NCBI GenBank assembly: GCA_902795675.1
Contig: CADBLZ010000108.1
Location: 1 to 13,759 of the forward strand
DNA length: 13,759 nt
Reading direction: 5' to 3'
Source of the DNA: an uncultured Erysipelotrichaceae bacterium
GTDB taxonomy: Bacteria > Bacillota_I > Bacilli_A > RF39 > UBA660
Below are positions 1 through 6,568 of the stretch, one piece after another. The position numbers were made by a program, and so were the translations under genes. The notes below the pieces were generated by a model that worked only from the letters and a program-made list of their open reading frames with translations, ran no database searches and was not told where the DNA came from. Position 1 is the first letter of the stretch; each line of letters starts with the position of its first letter.

Positions 1-461
1 GCATAGTAAACGTATAGAATACCACCACTAAAGATACCACCTAAGAAGGCTGTTACAGGATAGATATTCTCATTTTTATCTTTAAGAGCAAGGATAATAC
101 TTAATACAGGTATTATAAGAACGCCTAAGAAGAAAAGGTAGTGATTAATATTAACTGTCCCAATAAATGTTATACCAATAATTACAGCATTAATAAGTGC
201 TAGAATTAGTGTTTTATTATTTTGAGCAGAAGCAGCTTGTCTATTTTGTTCTTCAATAACATTTTGTTCTTCAGCTTCTTTCTTAGCTTGTTCTTCTTTT
301 GCTAAGTTATCGTAATACTTTTGAGGTATTTCGATTTGATCAGGGGCTTTACTTTCTTCTTTAGTTATAGGAAGATCAGGTGTTACATTACTCTCTTCCA
401 CTTGATTTAAAGTTTTTTCTTCTACTTCGTTATTAAGTTTTTCTTCTGGATTAGTATTCAT
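1..461 (-). CDS. Membrane protein with acidic cytosolic N-terminus (partial)
   Basis: Not a gene I recognise. It starts at ATG 459-461 behind an AGGTGA Shine-Dalgarno and is still open at the window edge, giving 153 complete codons. Residues 1 to about 82 are hydrophilic and rich in Glu, Gln and Lys, with no signal peptide. Hydrophobic stretches follow at about 84-103, 107-127 and 133-153, the last cut off. It therefore looks like a multi-pass membrane protein with a long charged cytosolic tail that may be disordered or coiled. It lies 55 nt downstream of ileS on the same strand, but a terminator and a likely promoter of its own separate the two. The function is unknown. That it is a real gene rests on the SD, the codon-like composition and the clear hydrophobic pattern. 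Confidence 0.8.
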   Translation of the reverse strand, partial: MNTNPEEKLNNEVEEKTLNQVEESNVTPDLPITKEESKAPDQIEIPQKYYDNLAKEEQAKKEAEEQNVIEEQNRQAASAQNNKTLILALINAVIIGITFIGTVNINHYLFFLGVLIIPVLSIILALKDKNENIYPVTAFLGGIFSGGILYVYY

Positions 462-462
462 A

Positions 463-485
463 TTATCACCTATTATTAATTATAA
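463..485 (-). repeat. 23-nt promoter/SD module, copy 1
   Basis: This stretch is identical, base for base, to 6496-6518 on the same strand. It carries a TATAAT box, a short AT linker and the AGGTGA Shine-Dalgarno, and ends just before the start codon of the membrane-protein gene. Confidence 0.85.
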
Positions 486-487
486 CA
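479..487 (-). promoter_or_regulatory. Putative extended -10 promoter of the membrane-protein gene
   Basis: On the minus strand this reads TGT followed by TATAAT, an extended -10. No good -35 is visible at 16-18 nt, where the preceding ileS terminator lies. Transcription would begin at about 472, immediately before the Shine-Dalgarno at 466-471, so the 5' leader would be only about 12 nt. Confidence 0.5.
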
Positions 488-497
488 TAAGAGGCAT

Positions 498-524
498 AAA
501 AAAAGATAGTTTTTAACTATCTTT
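498..524 (-). terminator. Rho-independent terminator of ileS
   Basis: On the minus strand a perfect 10-bp stem (AAAGATAGTT with AACTATCTTT, arms at 515-524 and 502-511) encloses an AAA loop and is followed by a U run. The ileS stop codon TAG (517-519) lies inside the first arm. There is no comparable T-run on the plus strand, so it works in one direction. Confidence 0.85.
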
Positions 525-3500
525 CTATATCGATTAAACAATCATGTCCATTAAGGTCATAATTATCTTTTAAACCATCTTTTTTAGTGATATCAAGTGA
601 TAATGTTTCATGTTTGATATATTCACTAAATTCTTCAATACATTTATCCATATCTTCATCAGAAGAATAATATAAATGAATACGATCTTCAACATTGAAG
701 TCTTTTGTTTTTCTTAATTGTTGAACTTTAGATACAAGTTCTCTTGCTAAACCTTCTCTAATTAAGTCTTCTGTTAGTTCAGTATTTAAGATAACAAAGT
801 TATTGTTTTCCATACCAACATCGAAGCCTTCTTTAGAAGATATTCTAACTTCAACCATGTCTTTAGTTATTTCTTTTTCTTCATCACCTAAAGTCATTGT
901 GATTGTTTCGTTATCAGATAATTTAATAACTTCTTCTTCAGATAATGATTCTAGTTTAGTTTGGAATTCTTTTACTAATGAACCAAGTTCTTTACCAACT
1001 ACTTTGAAGTTAGGTTTTACAGACATGTTCATGTATTCATGTAAGTCTTTAACAAATTTAACTTCTTTGATATTTAATTCTTCTTTGATTAATGGTACTA
1101 AGTCACTTATTAGTTTTTCATTTTTACCATCTAGTAATGCTTCACTTAATGGTTGTCTAACTTTGATCTTAGTTTCTTCTCTTACATAACGACCTACTGA
1201 GATTAAACTTCTTACTAAGTCCATTCTTTCTTCAATATGATCATTAATTAAGTCTTCATTAGATACTGGATAGTCAGCTAAGTGAACTGATTTTTCACCA
1301 GTTAAGTTTTGATAGATTTCTTCAGTTGTATATGGGATTATTGGAGCACATAAACGGCACAATCCTTCTAGTACTTCATAAGTTGTTTTATATACAGCTT
1401 TTTTAGAGTTATCAAATTCTGAAGACCAGAAACGATCTCTATTTCTTCTGATGTACCAGTTAGATAAGTCGTCTGATACAAATGATGTAATATTCTTAAC
1501 TACTTCATTTAAATCATAATGATCAAATGATTCAGTTACTTCTTTTACTAAACGATTATATTTAGATAGTAACCATTTATCGATTTCTTCTCTATCTTCA
1601 TATTTAATATCACATTTAGCAATATCAATATTATCGATATTAGCATATGTTTGGAAGAATGAATATGTATTCTTGAATGGGTTAAAGAATTTACTATGTA
1701 CTTCTTTAACGCCTGTTTCAGAGAACTTAAGTGGTGTCCATACTGGAGATACATATAACATGTACCATCTGATATTATCAGCACCATAAGTAGTCATCAT
1801 ATCTACTGGGTCAACAATGTTACCTAGTGATTTAGACATCTTTTTACCATTTTCATCTAACATCATGTCATTTACAACAACATTCTTAAATGATGATTGA
1901 CCACTTATTAATGTTGAAATAACAAGTAATGTATAGAACCAACCACGAGTTTGGTCAACACCTTCAGCGATAAAGTCTGCTGGGAAGTGTTTTTCAAACC
2001 ATTCTTTGTTTTCGAATGGATAATGACATTGAGCATATGGCATTGCACCTGAGTCAAACCATACGTCGATAACATCTTGAACACGATGCATTTTGTTGCC
2101 TGTTTTAGGGTTAGTAAGAGTTATGTTATCAACATAAGGACGGTGTAAGTCGATATCTTCGAATTTTAAGTCTTGGTCTGCTCTTTCGATTAATTCTTCA
2201 CGAGAACCAATAACTTCAAATTCGCCGGTTACGTCATCTACCCAGAATGGTAGTGGGCAACCCCAATAACGATTACGTGAGATACCCCAGTCAACCATAT
2301 TCTCTAACCAGTTACCAAAACGTTTTTCACCAACATATGATGGATACCAATTAATCTTGTTGTTTTCAGCAATGATTTTATCTTTGTAATCAGTTGTTTT
2401 GATGTACCATGCTGGTTTAGCATAGTAGATTAATGGTGATTTACATCTCCAGCAATGTGGATAGTCATGTTCTATTTTAATCTTTTTAAATAATTTATCA
2501 TTTTCTTTTAAGTATGTTACAATTTCAATTTCTAGATCTTTATCAGTTACTAGACGGCCTTCCCAAGGACCTACAGTATATTTACCAGCTAGATCAACAT
2601 TTTGAGTCCAACCGATACCATTTTCACGACATACTCTATTATCGTCTTCACCATAAGCAGGAGCTATGTGAACGATACCTGTACCATCTTCACTAGTAAC
2701 ATATGAGTCAGCTATTACTTCAAAAGATTTACCATCTTCTACTTTAGCGAATGGTAAGAATTGTTCATATTTAATACCAACTAAATCTTTACCTTTACAT
2801 GTTTCTAGAACTTTATAATCTTCACCTAGAACTTTATCAGCTAAGTCTTTACAAAGAATGAATTTATATCCTTTTGAATCTACTTTGATATATTCATAAT
2901 CAGGATTTACACAAGCTGCAACATTATCCATTAGTGTCCATGGTGTAGTTGTCCATACTAGTAAGTATTCATCTTTATCAACGATTTTAAATGGAACGAT
3001 TACAGTGTTAACTGAATCTACTTGGTAACCTTGATCTACTTCAAATTTAGCAAGTTCTGTTCCACAACGAGGACAATATGGAAGAATTTTATTACTATGA
3101 TAGATTAAGCCTTTTTTATGAAGTTCTTTTAGTAAATACCATTCTGTTTCATGATAATCATTAACACAAGTGATATATGGATTTTCTTCATCGATGAATT
3201 GACCCATCATATCAGTTACTTTATTTACTTCATCAATATTTAGAGCTGTATTCTTTTTACATTCTTCGACGAATTTATCAATACCCATAGCTTCGATATC
3301 TTTTTTACCATTGATTCCTAGTTTCTTTTCTACATTGAATTCAATTGGTAAACCATTACAGTCTAAACCTATCTTACGATCTACTTTGTAACCTTGCATT
3401 ACTTTGTATTTACAGAATGAATCTTTGATTGTTTTAGCAAATACATGGTGAATACCAGGTTTAGCATTAGCGTAAATTGGGCCATCATAGAATACCCAGT

Positions 3501-3618
3501 TTTCATTACCTTCACGATTAACAGTAGATTGTTCTAAGATATTATCTTTCTTCCATCCTTTTAAGATTGAAGCTTCAACTTCAGCTGTTGGACGTTTGTC
3601 TAACTCTTTAAATTTCAT
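517..3618 (-). CDS. ileS: Isoleucyl-tRNA synthetase, IleRS2-like with GXHH signature
   Basis: Cytoplasmic class I synthetase that charges tRNA-Ile with isoleucine using ATP. At 1033 residues it has the full length of the family. Visible landmarks are the signature region at 55-58, a CPRC zinc knuckle at 182-185, the CP1 editing domain with WTTTPWTL at 222-229 and GTGIVHIAP at 312-320, CWRC at 389-392, WFDSG at 520-524, and KMSKS at 593-597, followed by the anticodon-binding region. The spacing around the signature (ANAKPGIHHV) resembles the IleRS2 (eukaryote-like) type rather than classic bacterial IleRS1; this assignment is by eye. The normally invariant HXGH reads Gly-Ile-His-His, confirmed in the DNA at 3445-3456, while KMSKS is canonical. 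The HGLP motif nearby reads NGLP (residues 88-91). The SD AAGGAGG lies 7 nt before the ATG. The T-box leader upstream independently supports the Ile assignment. Confidence 0.97.
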   Translation of the reverse strand: MKFKELDKRPTAEVEASILKGWKKDNILEQSTVNREGNENWVFYDGPIYANAKPGIHHVFAKTIKDSFCKYKVMQGYKVDRKIGLDCNGLPIEFNVEKKLGINGKKDIEAMGIDKFVEECKKNTALNIDEVNKVTDMMGQFIDEENPYITCVNDYHETEWYLLKELHKKGLIYHSNKILPYCPRCGTELAKFEVDQGYQVDSVNTVIVPFKIVDKDEYLLVWTTTPWTLMDNVAACVNPDYEYIKVDSKGYKFILCKDLADKVLGEDYKVLETCKGKDLVGIKYEQFLPFAKVEDGKSFEVIADSYVTSEDGTGIVHIAPAYGEDDNRVCRENGIGWTQNVDLAGKYTVGPWEGRLVTDKDLEIEIVTYLKENDKLFKKIKIEHDYPHCWRCKSPLIYYAKPAWYIKTTDYKDKIIAENNKINWYPSYVGEKRFGNWLENMVDWGISRNRYWGCPLPFWVDDVTGEFEVIGSREELIERADQDLKFEDIDLHRPYVDNITLTNPKTGNKMHRVQDVIDVWFDSGAMPYAQCHYPFENKEWFEKHFPADFIAEGVDQTRGWFYTLLVISTLISGQSSFKNVVVNDMMLDENGKKMSKSLGNIVDPVDMMTTYGADNIRWYMLYVSPVWTPLKFSETGVKEVHSKFFNPFKNTYSFFQTYANIDNIDIAKCDIKYEDREEIDKWLLSKYNRLVKEVTESFDHYDLNEVVKNITSFVSDDLSNWYIRRNRDRFWSSEFDNSKKAVYKTTYEVLEGLCRLCAPIIPYTTEEIYQNLTGEKSVHLADYPVSNEDLINDHIEERMDLVRSLISVGRYVREETKIKVRQPLSEALLDGKNEKLISDLVPLIKEELNIKEVKFVKDLHEYMNMSVKPNFKVVGKELGSLVKEFQTKLESLSEEEVIKLSDNETITMTLGDEEKEITKDMVEVRISSKEGFDVGMENNNFVILNTELTEDLIREGLARELVSKVQQLRKTKDFNVEDRIHLYYSSDEDMDKCIEEFSEYIKHETLSLDITKKDGLKDNYDLNGHDCLIDIER

Positions 3619-3641
3619 TTTTATTCCTCCTTGTTATAAAT

Positions 3642-3709
3642 AAAAAAAGTATTCATAATTTAAGGGTGAAGATAAACTCCATGGTACCACCTTAATTTAT
3701 GAATACTTT
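3642..3709 (-). terminator. T-box terminator hairpin of the ileS leader
   Basis: On the minus strand AAGTATTCATAA pairs perfectly with TTATGAATACTT, and further pairing towards the loop extends the stem. Seven T residues follow. The T-box sequence sits in the first arm and loop, so antiterminator and terminator are mutually exclusive. The hairpin ends about 20 nt before the ileS Shine-Dalgarno. Confidence 0.92.
3678..3693 (-). promoter_or_regulatory. T-box sequence (antiterminator bulge)
   Basis: Minus-strand AAGGTGGTACCATGGA matches the T-box consensus. The TGGT segment is the site expected to pair with the free NCCA end of uncharged tRNA. The flanking AAGG can pair with the CCTT downstream to form the antiterminator. 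Confidence 0.92.
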
Positions 3710-3879
3710 ATTCATACACTTTAACTCTTAACGCGAGTAACGTTTATTTTTACTACTTTCAAAATAACACATCAGAAGTGATCTTTAAGTATCTTTCCTT
3801 AATTATTCTTTCACCAATATGAATAACTCTCTGGTAAGTATTTAATACTTAACGTCTTCATCAATTGCTTTCTTAAAGT

Positions 3880-3908
3880 ATTATATTATTTAGTTTTTAT
3901 AATGTCAA
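3880..3908 (-). promoter_or_regulatory. Promoter of the T-box/ileS transcript
   Basis: Consensus sigma-A-type promoter: TTGACA at 3903-3908 and TATAAT at 3880-3885, both on the minus strand, with a 17-bp spacer. Transcription should begin near 3873, just before T-box stem I. The -35 overlaps the -35 region of the divergent phosphohexomutase promoter. Confidence 0.9.
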
Positions 3909-3930
3909 TTATTTTAACTTATGGTATAAT
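3902..3930 (+). promoter_or_regulatory. Promoter of the phosphohexomutase gene
   Basis: TATAAT at 3925-3930 is preceded by TGG, making an extended -10. A weak -35 (ATGTCA, 3902-3907) lies 17 bp upstream and occupies the same bases as the ileS -35 on the other strand. The leader would be about 24 nt, carrying the GGAG Shine-Dalgarno at 3946-3949. Confidence 0.75.
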
Positions 3931-3960
3931 TTATTTAATAATAAAGGAGTTGTAAAGTTT

Positions 3961-5331
3961 ATGGATGAAACTATATTCCGTGAATATGATATAAGAGGTG
4001 TATACCCTACGCAAATTAATGAGGATGCAGCTTATAAGATTGGTAGAAGTTATGGTTCTTATATTCAAGAAAAATTAAAAAGAAATATTTGTGGTACTGG
4101 CCATGATAATAGATTATCAAGTCCTAGTTTAAGTAAGAGTTTAATTAAAGGTATTCTTGATTCTGGTTGTAATGTAATAGATTTTGGTTTATGTACAACA
4201 CCAATGTATTACTTTGGTTGTATGAAAACGAATGTTATTATTGGTATTATGGTTACAGCAAGTCATAACCCTAAAGATGATAATGGTTTTAAGTTTAGTT
4301 TTGATTCTTTAGGTAATGCTCGTGGTGAACAAGTTTATGATTTTAGAGATTATACTTTAAGAGGTAAATTCTTAACTGGTGAAGGTACACTAACACAATT
4401 TGATACAAGAGAATACTATGAAAGTTATATTAAAGACTCTATTGATATGGGTGATAAGAAACTTAAAGTTGTTCTAGATTGTGGTAATGGTACAACATCT
4501 ATTATTGCTGAAGAAGTTTATAAGATGTTCCCTAACCTAGATATTACAATGATATGTGAAAAATCAGATGGTTCATTCCCTAACCACCATCCAGATCCTA
4601 TTGTTATTGAAAATGATAAGATGTTAATGGATAAGGTTAAAGAAGTTAAAGCTGATATTGGTATTGGTTTTGATGGTGATGGTGACCGTGTTGGTTTTAT
4701 TGATGAAAAAGGAAACTTTGTTTCAGCTGATAAAGCAATGATTATCTTTATTAGAGCAATTAATGATTTAGTTAAGAATAAGAGTTATTTATATGATGTT
4801 AAGTGTTCTAAAGCTTTAGATGATGAAATAAGAAAACTTGGTGGTACACCAGTATGTTTTAGAACTGGTAACTCATATACAAGAGCTGAAGTTAATAAGA
4901 ACCAATATCCTTTTGGTGGTGAATATAGTGGTCATATGTATTTTACTGATAGATGGCCAGGTATAGATTCAGGATTATATAATGGACTTAGAATGTTAGA
5001 AATACTAAGTAAGAGTGATAAATCATTTAGTGCTCAATTAGAAGATATTAATAAGTACTACTCTACTCCTGAAATTAAAGTTAAAGTAGATGATACAATT
5101 AAGTTTGAAGTTGTTAACGATGTTAAGAATTATGTTAAAGAACATAATTACGACTTTATTGATATCGATGGTGTTAGAGTAATATTTGCTGATGGTTGGG
5201 CATTAGTTAGAGCATCTAACACAGGACCAAATTTAACTTTAAGATTTGAATCTCAAACACATGAAGGTTTAGAAAAAATTAAAAATGAATTCCAAGGTCT
5301 TATTAATAATTTAATTATTAAGAAGAGTTAA
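3961..5331 (+). CDS. Phosphomannomutase/phosphoglucomutase
   Basis: Alpha-D-phosphohexomutase that interconverts hexose 6-phosphates and 1-phosphates (mannose and/or glucose), feeding cell-surface polysaccharide and sugar-nucleotide synthesis; cytoplasmic. All four family signatures are present: the phosphoserine loop TASHNPKDDNG with catalytic Ser101, the metal-binding loop DGDGDR (238-243), the sugar-binding loop GEYSGH (320-325), and the C-terminal phosphate-binding RASNTGPNLTLRFE. The length (456 aa) and the sequence style fit the AlgC/ManB branch. One detail differs from Pseudomonas AlgC as I recall it: the KTGHS segment reads RTGNS here (301-305). The ATG follows GGAG with an 11-nt gap, slightly long, and no better in-frame start is visible. 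It is transcribed alone, back to back with ileS, and ends in a shared bidirectional terminator. Substrate preference (Man versus Glc) cannot be read from the sequence. Confidence 0.93.
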   Translation: MDETIFREYDIRGVYPTQINEDAAYKIGRSYGSYIQEKLKRNICGTGHDNRLSSPSLSKSLIKGILDSGCNVIDFGLCTTPMYYFGCMKTNVIIGIMVTASHNPKDDNGFKFSFDSLGNARGEQVYDFRDYTLRGKFLTGEGTLTQFDTREYYESYIKDSIDMGDKKLKVVLDCGNGTTSIIAEEVYKMFPNLDITMICEKSDGSFPNHHPDPIVIENDKMLMDKVKEVKADIGIGFDGDGDRVGFIDEKGNFVSADKAMIIFIRAINDLVKNKSYLYDVKCSKALDDEIRKLGGTPVCFRTGNSYTRAEVNKNQYPFGGEYSGHMYFTDRWPGIDSGLYNGLRMLEILSKSDKSFSAQLEDINKYYSTPEIKVKVDDTIKFEVVNDVKNYVKEHNYDFIDIDGVRVIFADGWALVRASNTGPNLTLRFESQTHEGLEKIKNEFQGLINNLIIKKS

Positions 5332-5359
5332 AAAAAAGAAGATTTTAATCTTCTTTTTT
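5332..5359. terminator. Bidirectional terminator between phosphohexomutase and desulfurase genes
   Basis: A perfect 12-bp stem (AAAAAAGAAGAT with ATCTTCTTTTTT) closes a 4-nt loop. It ends in a T run on both strands, so it can stop both convergent genes. The plus-strand TAA lies directly before it, and the desulfurase stop (5345-5347) falls in the loop. Confidence 0.9.
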
Positions 5360-6493
5360 CTTTGGTAATGTTAATGTATTTAAGTCATTATATTTTTCTT
5401 CAAACACACGCATGAATTCATCTATTTCATCATTAGTTGTATAGTATGAAAGGCTTATTCTTAATGTATGAAGAGAACGTTGTTTATCGTTATATAAAGA
5501 CATTACTGCTGTACTCATGTTACCACTAGAACAAGCTGTATTTGTTGAAACATATATTTCTTCATCTTCTAAAGCATGAACGAAAGTTTCAGGACGAATG
5601 TTCATTAGACTAATATTTAAGATGTGTGGTATTGAGTAAGATGTTTGATTTATTTTGATATCTGGGAATTTTCTAAAGAATGTTGTTAGTTTCTTATTTA
5701 ATTCAGATACTTTTTGTTCTCTATTTTCTAAATCACTAAGAGCTATTCTTAGAGCTTTAGATAATGATACGATTAGTGGTAAAGCAGGTGTTCCACTTCT
5801 TAAATCGTTATATTTAGTTGTTCCATGAATAAGTGGTGTCATATGAATGTCTTTAGCTTTATATAAGACACCTATTCCCTTTGGAGCATAGATTTTATGA
5901 CCACTAAATGATGCTAAATCAATATCATGGAAGTTAATAGGTACTTTACCTATTGCTTGTGTTATATCTGAGTGAAATATAGTATTAGGGTTTTCTTTAT
6001 GAATGATTTGTCTAAGTGTTTTAAGTGGTTCTCTTGTACCTATTTCACTATTTACTGCACATATACTAACAAGGATTGTATCTTTTCTAATTAATCTTTT
6101 TAAGTCTTCAAAATCAACTATTCCTTCTGGACTAGTTTTAACATAACTTATTTCAAATCCTTGTGTTTCTAAGAATTCACAAATTTTATAGATAGATGGA
6201 TGTTCCATCTCTGATGTGATAATATGTTTACCAAATTTTTGATATGAAAGAGCTATACCTTTTAGAGCTGTATTATTAGATTCTGTTGCTCCACTTGTTA
6301 TTATTACTTCTTCTTCACTGATACCTAAAAGATCAGCTATTTGCTTAGTAGCACTATTAAGTAATACTTTAGATTGTACTCCTAGGGCATGTATGGAATT
6401 TGCATTTCCAATATAATCATTAGTAGCTTTTATATAACTATTAAGTACATCTTTATTAACAGGTGTAGTTGCGGAATAGTCTAAATATATCAT
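5345..6493 (-). CDS. Cysteine desulfurase, NifS/NifZ type
   Basis: PLP enzyme that removes sulfur from cysteine as a protein persulfide for Fe-S clusters, tRNA thiolation or thiamine. Counting from the ATG at 6493 (382 aa): the N-terminal YLDYSATTP, the PLP-stacking His98 (EMEHPS), Asp176 and Gln179 (HSDITQA), the Schiff-base lysine Lys200 (SGHK), and the catalytic Cys321 in YVSTNTACSSG. That loop resembles B. subtilis NifZ as I recall it. An in-frame GTG three codons earlier (6500-6502) lies inside the AGGTGAT Shine-Dalgarno, so the ATG is the real start, with the SD core 5-6 nt away. The gene sits just downstream of ezrA, as I recall nifZ does in Bacillus, but thiI, the usual sulfur acceptor partner, does not follow. 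The partner is thus not visible here. Confidence 0.93.
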   Translation of the reverse strand: MIYLDYSATTPVNKDVLNSYIKATNDYIGNANSIHALGVQSKVLLNSATKQIADLLGISEEEVIITSGATESNNTALKGIALSYQKFGKHIITSEMEHPSIYKICEFLETQGFEISYVKTSPEGIVDFEDLKRLIRKDTILVSICAVNSEIGTREPLKTLRQIIHKENPNTIFHSDITQAIGKVPINFHDIDLASFSGHKIYAPKGIGVLYKAKDIHMTPLIHGTTKYNDLRSGTPALPLIVSLSKALRIALSDLENREQKVSELNKKLTTFFRKFPDIKINQTSYSIPHILNISLMNIRPETFVHALEDEEIYVSTNTACSSGNMSTAVMSLYNDKQRSLHTLRISLSYYTTNDEIDEFMRVFEEKYNDLNTLTLPKKKED

Positions 6494-6495
6494 GT

Positions 6496-6518
6496 TTATC
6501 ACCTATTATTAATTATAA
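6496..6518 (-). repeat. 23-nt promoter/SD module, copy 2
   Basis: Identical over 23 nt to 463-485, on the same strand. It holds the TATAAT box and the AGGTGA Shine-Dalgarno of the cysteine desulfurase gene. Confidence 0.85.
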
Positions 6519-6540
6519 TATATCGGTTAGTTTTAGACAA
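6512..6540 (-). promoter_or_regulatory. Promoter of the cysteine desulfurase gene
   Basis: On the minus strand TTGTCT (6535-6540) and TATAAT (6512-6517) are separated by 17 bp. Transcription would begin near 6505, one or two bases before the Shine-Dalgarno, so the leader is about 12-14 nt. The promoter follows directly on the ezrA terminator, making the desulfurase a separate transcript. Confidence 0.7.
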
Positions 6541-6541
6541 T

Positions 6542-6568
6542 AAAAAAGCTGTTATTTTTTAACAGCTT
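6542..6568 (-). terminator. Terminator of ezrA
   Basis: Minus-strand stem AAGCTGTTA with TAACAGCTT (arms 6560-6568 and 6546-6554), an A5 loop, then a U run. The ezrA stop codon TAA (6552-6554) opens the second arm. Confidence 0.85.

Larger units (their letters stand above)
3642..3873 (-). ncRNA. T-box riboswitch leader (tRNA-Ile responsive)
   Basis: This leader senses uncharged tRNA-Ile and allows read-through into ileS when charging falls. Going downstream on the minus strand I see the stem I start (GATGAAGACGTTAAGTA, with the AGTA of the loop-E element), the distal AGAGAG element (3827-3832), GGTGAAAG of the apical loop, then GATCACTTCTGATG. There the ATC at 3780-3782 is the likely Ile specifier codon, and GAAG pairs with CTTC to close the base of stem I. 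A stem III-like hairpin lies at about 3721-3745. The T-box consensus AAGGTGGTACCATGGA is at 3678-3693. Its TGGT would pair with the tRNA 3' ACCA, consistent with an A discriminator base in tRNA-Ile. The terminator hairpin completes the element. Confidence 0.93.

Noticed and set aside
803..1189. 128-codon plus-strand open frame inside ileS
   Set aside because: Lies wholly antisense to a certain gene, is Ser/Leu-rich as expected from the complement of Glu/Lys/Asp codons, and has no Shine-Dalgarno or family motif.
1548..1787. 79-codon minus-strand open frame inside ileS
   Set aside because: Another frame of a certain gene; no motif and no sign of independent translation.
2514..2696. 60-codon plus-strand open frame inside ileS
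   Set aside because: Antisense shadow with His/Tyr/Leu-rich composition; no ribosome-binding site.
6494..6502. GTG at 6500-6502 as start of the cysteine desulfurase
   Set aside because: The GTG is part of the AGGTGAT Shine-Dalgarno; the ATG at 6491-6493 has normal spacing and leads straight into the conserved YLDYSATTP.
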